From positions 1 through 17,304 of the forward strand of contig DDXV01000074.1 of assembly GCA_002347815.1 (NCBI GenBank): a stretch of 17,304 bases of DNA, written 5' to 3'. The notes beneath the pieces were generated by a model. The model worked only from the letters and a program-made list of their open reading frames with translations. It was not told where the DNA came from and did no database searches. Both the position numbers and the translations under genes were made by a program. Source of the DNA: Syntrophaceae bacterium UBA2251 (GTDB lineage Bacteria > Desulfobacterota > Syntrophia > Syntrophales > UBA2251). Below, in pieces: positions 8,131 through 14,593 of this stretch. Each line of letters begins with the position of its first letter. The stretch's first letter is position 1.

Positions 8131-9459
8131 ATGGAAGCGACCCGGAAACTCGCGGCGTATGTTGCGGACACGCAATTCCAGGATCTGCCCGCGGAGGTCG
8201 TCCGGGAGGCCAAGCTCTGTTTTCTCGACTGGCTTGCCGTGACGCTGGCCGGGGCCCGGGAGGCGGACATCGACAGTCTCGCCCAGGTGGTGGCGCTGGT
8301 CGGGGGCGAACCCCAGGCCTCAGTGATCGGCCGCCCCGTGAAGACCTCCATTCTCAATGCCGCCCTGCTGAACGGCATGAGTTCCCACGTCCTGGATTTC
8401 GACGACACCAGCGTGGAATTTCTGGGGCATCCCAGCGTCACCCTTTTCCCCGGAATCCTCGCGGCTGCGGAATGGCGGCGCGAAAGCGGGCGTGCCTTTC
8501 TTGCCGCCTACGTCCTGGGCTACGAAACCGGCTGCCGCGTCGCGCTCGGGGCCTCCCCAAACCACTACCTGGCCGGCTGGCACGGCACGTCCACCATCGG
8601 CCATTTCGCGGCGGCCGCCGGAACGGCGAAAATCCTGGGCCTGAACGCGGACGAACTGGTTCACGCCCTGGGGACGGCGGGGACGCAGGCCTCCGGACTC
8701 AAGGCCGTCTTCGGAACCTCCTGCAAACCCTTTCATGCCGGGAAGGCCTCCTTCGACGGCCTGCTCGCGGCACTCCTCGCCCAGCGCGGTTTCACCAGCA
8801 CGGGGGATATCCTGGAGGGGCAGAAGGGATTCTGGGAGATGTTCTCGAAGGACTGGAAGTCGGAGGATGCCTTGCAGGGGCTGGGCGTTCAATGGTACAT
8901 CCTCAAGAACAACTACAAGTTTCACGCGTCCTGCTACGGGACGCACGCCCCGATCGAGGCGGCCCTGGCGCTGAAAAGGGTCGAAGGGATGGAGGCCCGG
9001 CAAATCCGGGCGATGGACATTCATGTTTCGCGGCCCATGCTGGACGTCGCGGGCAAGGAAAGGCCGGAGACCGGCCTGGAAGCCAAGTTCAGCATCCCCT
9101 ACAGCGTGGCCAACGCCCTCTTGAACCGGGACACCGGGATGAACGCCTTCACGGAAGAGCGGGTCCACGCGCCGGAAACCGTCGCCCTGCAACAGCGGAT
9201 CCGCCTGATTCCCGACGATACGCTCGCCCCCTTCGAAGCGGAGATCCGCCTCGACCTGGAGGGCCGAAGCGTGAGACAGAAGTTCAACATGCTCGAGCAT
9301 GTAATGGACCCGCGGGAAAAGGAGGACAAGATTGTCGGGAAATTCCTCGCCCTGGGGGGATTGGCCTTCGCACCGGACCGCCTGGAGCGGATCATTGCAC
9401 GGGTTCTCGACCTGGAGGCGGAAGAGGACATGGCCGCCTGGATGGCGCTGCTTTCCTGA
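8131..9459 (+). CDS. MmgE/PrpD family protein
   Basis: This 442-residue protein belongs to the family that includes 2-methylcitrate dehydratase PrpD, cis-aconitate decarboxylase and iminodisuccinate epimerase. Family marks are the N-terminal helical part (VREAKLCFLDWLAVTLAG), the active-site stretch NGMSSHVLDFDDTS, the histidine-containing GHPSVTLFPGILAAAE and GWHGTSTIGHFAAAAGTAKILGL, and GTSCKPFHAGKAS. Length is normal for the family. AAGGAGG stands just before the ATG, and the gap to the fused B12-ligase gene is only ten bases, so one transcript is likely. The family acts on small di- and tricarboxylic acids by dehydration, decarboxylation or isomerisation; which reaction applies here cannot be read from the sequence. 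No prpB or prpC partner is in the window, which argues against a standard methylcitrate cycle. Confidence 0.9.
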   Translation: MEATRKLAAYVADTQFQDLPAEVVREAKLCFLDWLAVTLAGAREADIDSLAQVVALVGGEPQASVIGRPVKTSILNAALLNGMSSHVLDFDDTSVEFLGHPSVTLFPGILAAAEWRRESGRAFLAAYVLGYETGCRVALGASPNHYLAGWHGTSTIGHFAAAAGTAKILGLNADELVHALGTAGTQASGLKAVFGTSCKPFHAGKASFDGLLAALLAQRGFTSTGDILEGQKGFWEMFSKDWKSEDALQGLGVQWYILKNNYKFHASCYGTHAPIEAALALKRVEGMEARQIRAMDIHVSRPMLDVAGKERPETGLEAKFSIPYSVANALLNRDTGMNAFTEERVHAPETVALQQRIRLIPDDTLAPFEAEIRLDLEGRSVRQKFNMLEHVMDPREKEDKIVGKFLALGGLAFAPDRLERIIARVLDLEAEEDMAAWMALLS

Positions 9460-9578
9460 TGGCGGTGTCCGGAGGAGGGATCCTCGGGATCGATCGGCCG
9501 GTAAGTCAAACGCTCATTGACGACGCCACCGGAATGACGGTAAAAGGGCGTCGTTCAAAACGTTCAAGCGGAGGCGTG
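9460..9578 (+). other. Intergenic gap within the cluster
   Basis: These 119 bases separate the MmgE/PrpD and MBL genes and form the largest gap within the cluster after its first gene apart from the two flanking the transporter. The frame of the MBL gene is open throughout, beginning at the TGATG overlap at 9457-9461. I see no convincing promoter, hairpin or terminator in it. Confidence 0.4.
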
Positions 9579-10520
9579 ATGGGGACGATCGAAAAATTGC
9601 ATGCACATCTGTTCGCCATCGATCAGCGGTGGCTGGACCATGCCAAGTTTGCCAGCACCTACCTCCTGGCGGGCGACCGGGTGGCCCTCTTCGACACCGG
9701 TCCGACCACGGTCATCGAGCACGTCCTCGATGCCGTCCGGGAAATCGGCTATGAGCCGGAGGAGATCGACTGCCTCATCTTCAGCCATATCCATGTCGAC
9801 CACGCCGGCGCCGCGGGCAGCCTCTGCCGGCGGTACCCCCGCCTCCGGGCCCTGGCGCATGAGCGGGGCGTGCCCCATCTCGCCAACCCGTCCAAACTCG
9901 TCGAGAGCATGAGGCGGGTCTTCGGGGAGAACGCCGAGCGGTGGTACGGCGCGGTGGAGCCGGTTCCCGAAGCGCAGCTCGCGGCGCTCGCCGATGGAGA
10001 CGTCATCGATCTGGGACGGGGTGTGCGGCTCCGGGTCGTTCACACGCCCGGGCACGCGGTGCATCACTTGAGCCTGTTCGAGGAGAAGAGCGGCGCCCTG
10101 CTGGCCGGGGAAGCCCTTGGGGTCTATTTTCCGGAGGCGGAAGTCCATTTCCCCAGCACCCCCCCGCCGGAGTTCGACCTGGTTCGGGCCGTCGGAAGCA
10201 TCGAGAAACTCGCGGCCCTGAAGCCGGAGCAGGTCCTCTACGCCCACTTCGGACCCGTCCCGAGCGCCGAAACGTCGCTGCGGGCGGCGCGGGAGGTCCT
10301 CGTGGACTGGGGGCGGATTGTCCATCATGCCCTGCAGGGGCAGGGCGACATCGCGCACGTGTCCGAAAAGCTCTCGGAGGCGGCCCTGAAACGCATCGCG
10401 CACCTGTCCGACCGCCCCGAACTCTACGATCGGTACAAGGCGCTCGTGGAATATCGTTCCCGATACACGTGCGGTCCGGGCTACGTCCGCTATTTCAAAC
10501 AGGGCGGGTCGGTCCTCTGA
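9579..10520 (+). CDS. MBL-fold metallo-hydrolase
   Basis: This 313-residue metallo-beta-lactamase-fold hydrolase has a clear dimetal site: H70-x-H72-x-D74-H75 (SHIHVDHAGA), H159 (HTPGHAVHH) and H223 (YAHFGP). The position that usually supplies the bridging aspartate (GDALG) reads GEALG, so Glu178 replaces Asp; some MBL subgroups share this. The C-terminal 90 residues are helical, without another recognised domain. Many family members hydrolyse thioesters or lactones, and a role as a thioesterase or lactonase in this acyl-CoA cluster is plausible but inferred. I took ATG 9579 with GGAGG just upstream. An in-frame ATG at 9459 overlaps the previous stop (TGATG) and would add 40 basic, low-complexity residues, but has no ribosome site. 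Confidence 0.87.
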   Translation: MGTIEKLHAHLFAIDQRWLDHAKFASTYLLAGDRVALFDTGPTTVIEHVLDAVREIGYEPEEIDCLIFSHIHVDHAGAAGSLCRRYPRLRALAHERGVPHLANPSKLVESMRRVFGENAERWYGAVEPVPEAQLAALADGDVIDLGRGVRLRVVHTPGHAVHHLSLFEEKSGALLAGEALGVYFPEAEVHFPSTPPPEFDLVRAVGSIEKLAALKPEQVLYAHFGPVPSAETSLRAAREVLVDWGRIVHHALQGQGDIAHVSEKLSEAALKRIAHLSDRPELYDRYKALVEYRSRYTCGPGYVRYFKQGGSVL

Positions 10521-10548
10521 AATCGACAGTCAGGAAGGAGTATACAGG

Positions 10549-11346
10549 ATGGACGAACAACCGTTGCTTCTGGAGAAGAAAGGCCATGTGGCGACCCTGA
10601 TCATCAACCGGCCCGACAAAAAGAACTCCCTGACCCCGCTCATGCTGTTCGCGCTGGCGGACCAGTTCGAGCAGTTGTCCCGGGACGAAGGAATTCGGAC
10701 CGTCGTCATCCGCGGCGCCGGCGACAAGGCCTTCTCCGCGGGCTACGACCTGTCGGCCATCCCGACCGACCTTTCCCCGGATCTCTTCGACGCGCTGAAA
10801 AAGAAAAATCCCCTCGAGGTCGGCTTTGCGGCGATCGAAGCCTATCCCTATCCGGTCATTGCCATGATCGACGGTTTTGCGCTGGGGGCCGGCTGCGAAC
10901 TGGCGATCACCTGCGATCTCCGGGTGGCCTCGGACGTGTCCCGGATGGGCATTCCGCCCTCGCGCCTGGGGGTGATCTACCATCCGGCGGGGGTGCAGAA
11001 ATTCATCAACGTTCTGGGTCTGGCCAACGCCAAGGAGGCCTTTTTCACGGGGCGCTATTACGACATCCACCGGGCGCAGGCGATGGGCATGGTCCATTAT
11101 GTGGTGCCGAAAGCCGATCTGCACGCGTTTACGGATCGTCTGGCGGAGGACATCGCCGGCAATGCCCCGCTGGCACTGAAAGGGCATAAGCATATTTTCA
11201 ACAAACTGTTTCATGCCCAGGGGATTCATCCCGGGGATCAGACGGAGATCGAGCGCCTGATCCAGGAAGCCCTCAACAGTGAAGACTTGAAGGAGGGCGC
11301 CCTGGCCTTTTTCGGCAAGCGCAAGGCCGATTTCAAGGGGAAGTGA
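10549..11346 (+). CDS. Enoyl-CoA hydratase/isomerase (crotonase) family enzyme with an atypical active site
   Basis: This 265-residue protein has the crotonase fold. Oxyanion-hole segments are AFSAGYDL (61-68) and GFALGAGCELAITCDLRVA (109-127). Glu117 matches the first catalytic glutamate (Glu144 of rat crotonase), but the second (Glu164, in FGxPE) is missing: the segment reads GIPPSRLGVIYHPAG. This 'PP-x-RLG-x-x-Y' form is found in crotonase relatives that are not simple hydratases, and methylmalonyl-CoA decarboxylase (YgfG) also has a Tyr-containing loop here (TPVNLGVPYN). Because a mutase is encoded in the same cluster, a decarboxylase or hydrolase role deserves thought, though the annotation must stay at family level. 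AGGAAGGAG precedes the ATG. It is the last gene of the tight cluster, 28 bases after the MBL gene. Confidence 0.87.
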   Translation: MDEQPLLLEKKGHVATLIINRPDKKNSLTPLMLFALADQFEQLSRDEGIRTVVIRGAGDKAFSAGYDLSAIPTDLSPDLFDALKKKNPLEVGFAAIEAYPYPVIAMIDGFALGAGCELAITCDLRVASDVSRMGIPPSRLGVIYHPAGVQKFINVLGLANAKEAFFTGRYYDIHRAQAMGMVHYVVPKADLHAFTDRLAEDIAGNAPLALKGHKHIFNKLFHAQGIHPGDQTEIERLIQEALNSEDLKEGALAFFGKRKADFKGK

Positions 11347-11430
11347 CGGAGGGCGGGCGTTCGTCGGGGATGCGAGTCCCCGGGCGCAGGCGGGGCGAAA
11401 GCCGAATCTTCCAAGGGGGAGTCAGGACGT

Positions 11431-11760
11431 ATGCCGGTTGATTTAAAGTTCCTTCTGCTGCTTGGCGCATTTGTGGTCTTTGTCGCTCTGGTCCTCTACC
11501 TGGGCGGCCTGAGCGTGCGGCGGGTGTGCTTCAAGATCATTGCCGGGTTGGAGGAGGCCGGTGCCTTCAGCGCGGCCAGGGCGATTCCTGTTCAGGACGA
11601 GCGGAAGAATGTCTTCCGCGTGGGCACGGGGAATATCCGGCCCAAGGCCCTCAACGTGCTGCTCGCCGATCAAATCGTCGTCAAGACGGGGAACGGCAAC
11701 TATTATCTGAACAGGGACGCGCTGGCCCGCGTGAAGGCGCGTTCAAAAGCCGATCGTTGA
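11431..11760 (+). CDS. Small membrane-anchored protein of unknown function
   Basis: This is a 109-residue protein I do not recognise. One transmembrane helix lies at about residues 7-29 (FLLLLGAFVVFVALVLYLGGL), followed by a soluble tail. The tail's middle and end (KNVFRVGTGNIRPKALNVLLADQIVVKTGNGNYYLNRDAL) resemble a small winged-helix fold, with a helix followed by a beta hairpin, but this is an impression only. GGGGGAG stands about ten bases before the ATG. The gap to the crotonase gene is 84 bases and contains a short GC hairpin (GGGGA/TCCCC near 11369-11384) without a T-run, so it may or may not belong to the same transcript. Confidence 0.7.
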   Translation: MPVDLKFLLLLGAFVVFVALVLYLGGLSVRRVCFKIIAGLEEAGAFSAARAIPVQDERKNVFRVGTGNIRPKALNVLLADQIVVKTGNGNYYLNRDALARVKARSKADR

Positions 11761-11882
11761 ACCGAAGATCCGGCAAGGTTCGGATCGCGCCGCCCCCGCC
11801 GGAGGATCCTCGCCGTCGCGTCGGTCGGCATCTGACCGGGGAGCGCCGGCCGGAGGATGAGCGGGCCGCAGGATGGGAGAGC

Positions 11883-11923
11883 GATAATAAAACGCGGGGG
11901 CGCCGGTCCGACCGGCGCCCCCG
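11883..11923 (-). terminator. Strong rho-independent terminator for the minus-strand ECF module
   Basis: A perfect 13-bp GC-rich stem (11895-11907 with 11911-11923) closes a 3-base loop. On the minus strand it is followed by GTTTTATTATC, the U-rich tail expected of an intrinsic terminator, 29 bases after the stop of the secreted-protein gene. On the plus strand the stem is followed only by GTTCC, so it would work poorly in that direction, although it may still slow polymerase arriving from 11760. Confidence 0.85.
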
Positions 11924-11951
11924 TTCCATGTTCGTGAGGAAATCCTGGCGA

Positions 11952-12758
11952 TTACTCCCGACCGGGAGGCGGCGGGGCGTAGCCGTCGTTGTCCCACAGG
12001 CGGTTGAAGGGATGTGAGTACGTCCGGCAGCGGCTGATGACGCCGAGCCGGCAGAGTGTGCTGCGCCACTCGTATTTGATGTACAACGTTTCCACCGCGC
12101 GGGGCTCCGGGTCAAAGGCCACGATCCGGGAGGGGGAGTATTCGGTTCTGCCGTAACCGGTTCCAGCGGAACGATCCGCCCTCTCCGCCTTGGCGCCCGG
12201 GGCGGCGGCCGTGCCCCGATCGCGCGGGACCGACGGAGCGGAGGAGGCCTCCGGGGGCCCCTGACGGCCGGACTCTTCCAGCAATTCACCGCGCTGCCTT
12301 TCGGGATAAACCGCCACCGCGATCACCCCCATGGCGCTCCGGTCTCCGAAGGCCGCCGCGTAGGAATCCGGCGCCTCGGTGAAAAAGAAACGGTTGATCC
12401 GGTCCTGCCCGGTGCGCCATCCGGCGTACTCATAGGTGGCGTACGGCTCGAGGATGTACATCCGCTCGCTGCTTTTCAGCCACGATTTTTGACCGGACAC
12501 GATGTTGCGGCCATCCACGGCGATCACAACCCCCACCCGCCGGTTCAGCCTGTTGCAAACCATGATCTTGTAGTGATCCCCCTTGACCGCCTCGGCATAG
12601 ACCTTCTTCGCCGGGGCGCGGGCCGGGACCGGATAGAGGGACAGCTCCATGCCGGTATCGCTGATGATCCGCACCTCGACCTGATCGCCGATGCTGCCCG
12701 CCCAGAGGGGTGCGGCGCCGATGAGCGCCGCCAGAACGACTGCCGTGAACGTTTTCAT
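11952..12758 (-). CDS. Secreted protein of unknown function, putative ECF sigma target
   Basis: This 268-residue protein has a clear Sec signal peptide (MKTFTAVVLAALIGAAPLWA, with likely cleavage after A20). The mature part has a conserved-looking core at about residues 60-150 (NRLNRRVGVVIAVDGRNIVSG, YILEPYATYEYAGWRTG, INRFFFTEAPDSYAAAFGD, MGVIAVAVYPE), a low-complexity Pro/Ala/Arg linker at about 155-205, and a C-terminal part with WRSTLCRLGVISRC. I have seen similar cores in uncharacterised proteobacterial proteins but know no function. AGGAGG (12764-12769) is five bases from the ATG. It lies downstream of the anti-sigma gene and has its own sigma-E-type promoter, so it is probably made in response to the envelope signal sensed by that pair. 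A strong terminator follows. Confidence 0.8.
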   Translation of the reverse strand: MKTFTAVVLAALIGAAPLWAGSIGDQVEVRIISDTGMELSLYPVPARAPAKKVYAEAVKGDHYKIMVCNRLNRRVGVVIAVDGRNIVSGQKSWLKSSERMYILEPYATYEYAGWRTGQDRINRFFFTEAPDSYAAAFGDRSAMGVIAVAVYPERQRGELLEESGRQGPPEASSAPSVPRDRGTAAAPGAKAERADRSAGTGYGRTEYSPSRIVAFDPEPRAVETLYIKYEWRSTLCRLGVISRCRTYSHPFNRLWDNDGYAPPPPGRE

Positions 12759-12806
12759 GACATCCTCCTGTCTTGGGTGATTGGCCTTCGATCGGCCTTT
12801 GAACGG

Positions 12807-12835
12807 TTAGACAGGAAGACGCGGGGAAAAGTTCC
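12807..12835 (-). promoter_or_regulatory. Sigma-E-type (ECF) promoter of the secreted-protein gene
   Basis: On the minus strand, GGAACTT (12835-12829) is followed by exactly 16 bases and then GTCTAA (12812-12807). This is a full match to the E. coli sigma-E-type consensus. Transcription would start near 12800, leaving a leader of about 42 bases that contains the AGGAGG site of the gene starting at 12758. A weak hairpin (CCGG stem, 12845-12856) followed by TCTTTTT lies immediately upstream and could end readthrough from the anti-sigma gene. Confidence 0.75.
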
Positions 12836-12862
12836 CGAAAAAGACCGGCGCCCCGGAAAACC

Positions 12863-13822
12863 CTACCAAAGCACCTGCAATGACACGCTTCCCTCGCGGG
12901 TCAGTGCGCCCTCCGGACGTTCGATGACCCGTCCCAGTCGGGCGAGCTGATCCAGGAGGTCCGGCAGGCGGCCCGCCTCGACCCGGACGACGCCGCGGCC
13001 GGGTCCGCTGTCGGCCACCGTGCCGCCCAGACGGTGCGCGATGTCCTGAAGTTGCTCCGGGATCGCCTCCCGGTCGGCGACCGCCAGCCGCAGACGAAGC
13101 GAGGGACCGGCAACGGCGGACAGGGTCCTGTCGGCCATTTCAGCCGTGTGTTTGTTCGTTGCCGCCTTGTGTCCGGCCGTCGGTGCGACCTCCGGGGCGG
13201 CCTGTGCCGGAGCGGCGGCGGGGGCGGGCAAGGCCTCGGACACCGCCCGGCCCCGCTCCATCCGGACGGTTGAATCTTTGGCCGGCAGAGGGGGAGGCGC
13301 AAAGACGGGTTCGGCAGCCGGCTCCCGGCCCGGGGGAGGCACGGGCATGGAAGGCTGCACCGAGGCCGGGGCTGCCTGGCGGAGCGGTTGTGCCGCGGGG
13401 GACGCTGGCTCGCTTGTGAACGTGTTTCCCCCCGGCGCCTGGGCGGGAGGTGCGACGGCCTGCCATTGCGGCGATCGGCCCGGATCCTGGATCAGATACC
13501 AGCCGAACACGCAGACGATCAGCAGGGCCAGACCCTCCAGCGGCAACCTGAGAGGAACGGGCATGAAAATACGCGCCCACCAGCGCCTCCGGGGCGCGCT
13601 CTCTTCCCGCACCCGCGCCATGATGCGGGCCGCCAGCCAGGGGGGCGGCTCGACCTCCGGCGTCGTGCGCACCGCCTGCACGACGGCCCGCAATTCGGCC
13701 AGTTCGCTGCGGCAGGCCGGGCAGTCGGCCACGTGACGTTCGACCCGCTCCCGGTCGGTTTCCGACAGGTCATCGCCCGCCAGGGCGGGCAGCATTCCCC
13801 GTATGTCGTCGTGGCTCTTCAT
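12863..13822 (-). CDS. Zinc-finger membrane anti-sigma factor, DUF2275-like
   Basis: This 319-residue protein is the likely partner of the adjacent ECF sigma factor. The N-terminal cytoplasmic domain has the zinc-finger anti-sigma motif H30-x3-C34-x2-C37 (HVADCPACRSEL). A segment EPPPWLAARIMARVREE (58-74) and a basic WWARIF stretch lead into one transmembrane helix at about 94-112. This arrangement matches what I recall of zf-HC2 plus DUF2275 proteins of Geobacter and relatives. A long Pro/Ala-rich periplasmic linker (about 118-235) precedes a C-terminal domain (about 240-319; RLRLAVADREAIPEQLQDIAHRLGGTV) that may sense the envelope signal. Its ATG overlaps the sigma gene stop by four bases (ATGA), which implies translational coupling and near-equal synthesis. 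The signal and the protease that would release sigma are unknown. Confidence 0.87.
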   Translation of the reverse strand: MKSHDDIRGMLPALAGDDLSETDRERVERHVADCPACRSELAELRAVVQAVRTTPEVEPPPWLAARIMARVREESAPRRRWWARIFMPVPLRLPLEGLALLIVCVFGWYLIQDPGRSPQWQAVAPPAQAPGGNTFTSEPASPAAQPLRQAAPASVQPSMPVPPPGREPAAEPVFAPPPLPAKDSTVRMERGRAVSEALPAPAAAPAQAAPEVAPTAGHKAATNKHTAEMADRTLSAVAGPSLRLRLAVADREAIPEQLQDIAHRLGGTVADSGPGRGVVRVEAGRLPDLLDQLARLGRVIERPEGALTREGSVSLQVLW

Positions 13823-14418
13823 ACCCTTCTCATCCCCTTGGCGATGCAGTCCCGCACGGCCTCACGGGCCCTGAAGAGGCGCGATTTGACCGTCCCCTCG
13901 CGCAGCCCCAGGATCTGTCCCACCTCTTCGTAGGCCATCTCCCGCATGTCCCGCAGGATCAAAACCTCCCGAAATCCCGGATCCAGCAACCCGATGCAGT
14001 GTTCCAGCAGCGTCCGCAGTTCGGAACGTTCCAGCAGGTCCAGGGCCGAGGGGTCTTCCGAAGCCACCTGCGGCGGCGTCTCGTTTCCCGCCTCGTTCAG
14101 GCCGTCCAGCGACACCACCCGTTCGCGCCGCTTTTTGTCCTGCTGCCAGCGGCTGCGGATCAGATTGACGGCGATTCGGGTCAGCCAGGTGGAGAACTGG
14201 GCCTCGCCCCGAAAATCGCCGAGCTTGCGCCAGGCGGCCACGAAGGTTTCCTGGACGATCTCGGCCGCATCCGCCTCGTTGCCGCTGATGCGGAGCGCCG
14301 TATTGTAAAGCCGGCGCTGGTGCCGCAGGACGAGCTGTTCGAAGGCACGGGTGTCGCCGGAGCGGCAGGCCGCCAGCAGGCTCAGGTCGTTGGTGCGATC
14401 GTTTGCAGAGGCGCTCAC
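13819..14418 (-). CDS. ECF-type RNA polymerase sigma factor (sigma-70 family, RpoE-like)
   Basis: This sigma factor has 199 residues when begun at GTG 14418, a usual ECF length. Region 2 is at about 12-85 (LSLLAACRSGDTRAFEQLVLRHQRRLYN, DAAEIVQETFVAAWRKLGDFRG, FSTWLTRIAVNLIRSRW). A variable linker follows, then region 4 (about 125-190), with a helix-turn-helix EMAYEEVGQILGLREGTVKSRLFRAREAV. No region 3 is present, as expected for ECF members. An upstream in-frame extension to 14586 adds low-complexity Gly/Ser-rich sequence and is not credible. The start is uncertain because no well-spaced ribosome site precedes the GTG. It overlaps the anti-sigma gene by four bases and is probably held inactive by that protein at the membrane. 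Confidence 0.9.
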   Translation of the reverse strand: MSASANDRTNDLSLLAACRSGDTRAFEQLVLRHQRRLYNTALRISGNEADAAEIVQETFVAAWRKLGDFRGEAQFSTWLTRIAVNLIRSRWQQDKKRRERVVSLDGLNEAGNETPPQVASEDPSALDLLERSELRTLLEHCIGLLDPGFREVLILRDMREMAYEEVGQILGLREGTVKSRLFRAREAVRDCIAKGMRRV

Positions 14419-14422
14419 GGGA

Positions 14423-14451
14423 TCAGACGTCCGCTTCCCCTCAAATGTTCC
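14423..14451 (-). promoter_or_regulatory. Candidate autoregulatory ECF promoter of the sigma gene
   Basis: On the minus strand, GGAACAT (14451-14445), 16 bases, then GTCTGA (14428-14423) differs from the perfect site at 12807-12835 by one base in each element and has the same spacing. The predicted start of transcription falls within the GTG at 14418-14416, so the mRNA would be leaderless, or the true start codon is slightly different. Confidence 0.5.
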
Positions 14452-14593
14452 CAAAAGATGTGCCCGGGGCGGTTGGCAAGAGTTTTCTTTTCCGAGGCCG
14501 AACCCGTTGAAGGGCGTAGACCCCCGGCCGGAGCCTCCGGCGCTGGCCCCATTCACGCCGCTTCCGAGGCCCGTCCGTTTCGGCACGAAGCCC

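Noticed and set aside
9459..9578. Longer start for the MBL gene at the TGATG overlap
   Set aside because: No ribosome site precedes it, and the 40 added residues are unlike MBL proteins, whereas GGAGG stands before ATG 9579.
8472..9578. Long plus-strand frame overlapping the MmgE/PrpD gene
   Set aside because: It is an out-of-frame shadow in GC-rich DNA; only its last part from 9579 encodes a real (MBL) protein.
11369..11384. Short GGGGA/TCCCC hairpin as a terminator of the catabolic cluster
   Set aside because: The stem is only five or six pairs and lacks a T-rich tail.
14528..14542. GCCGGAGCCTCCGGC palindrome downstream of the kinase gene as a terminator
   Set aside because: The loop would be one to three bases and no U-tract follows on the minus strand.
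13819..14586. 255-residue version of the sigma factor
   Set aside because: The extra 56 residues are Gly/Ser-rich, do not resemble sigma regions, and overlap the candidate promoter.
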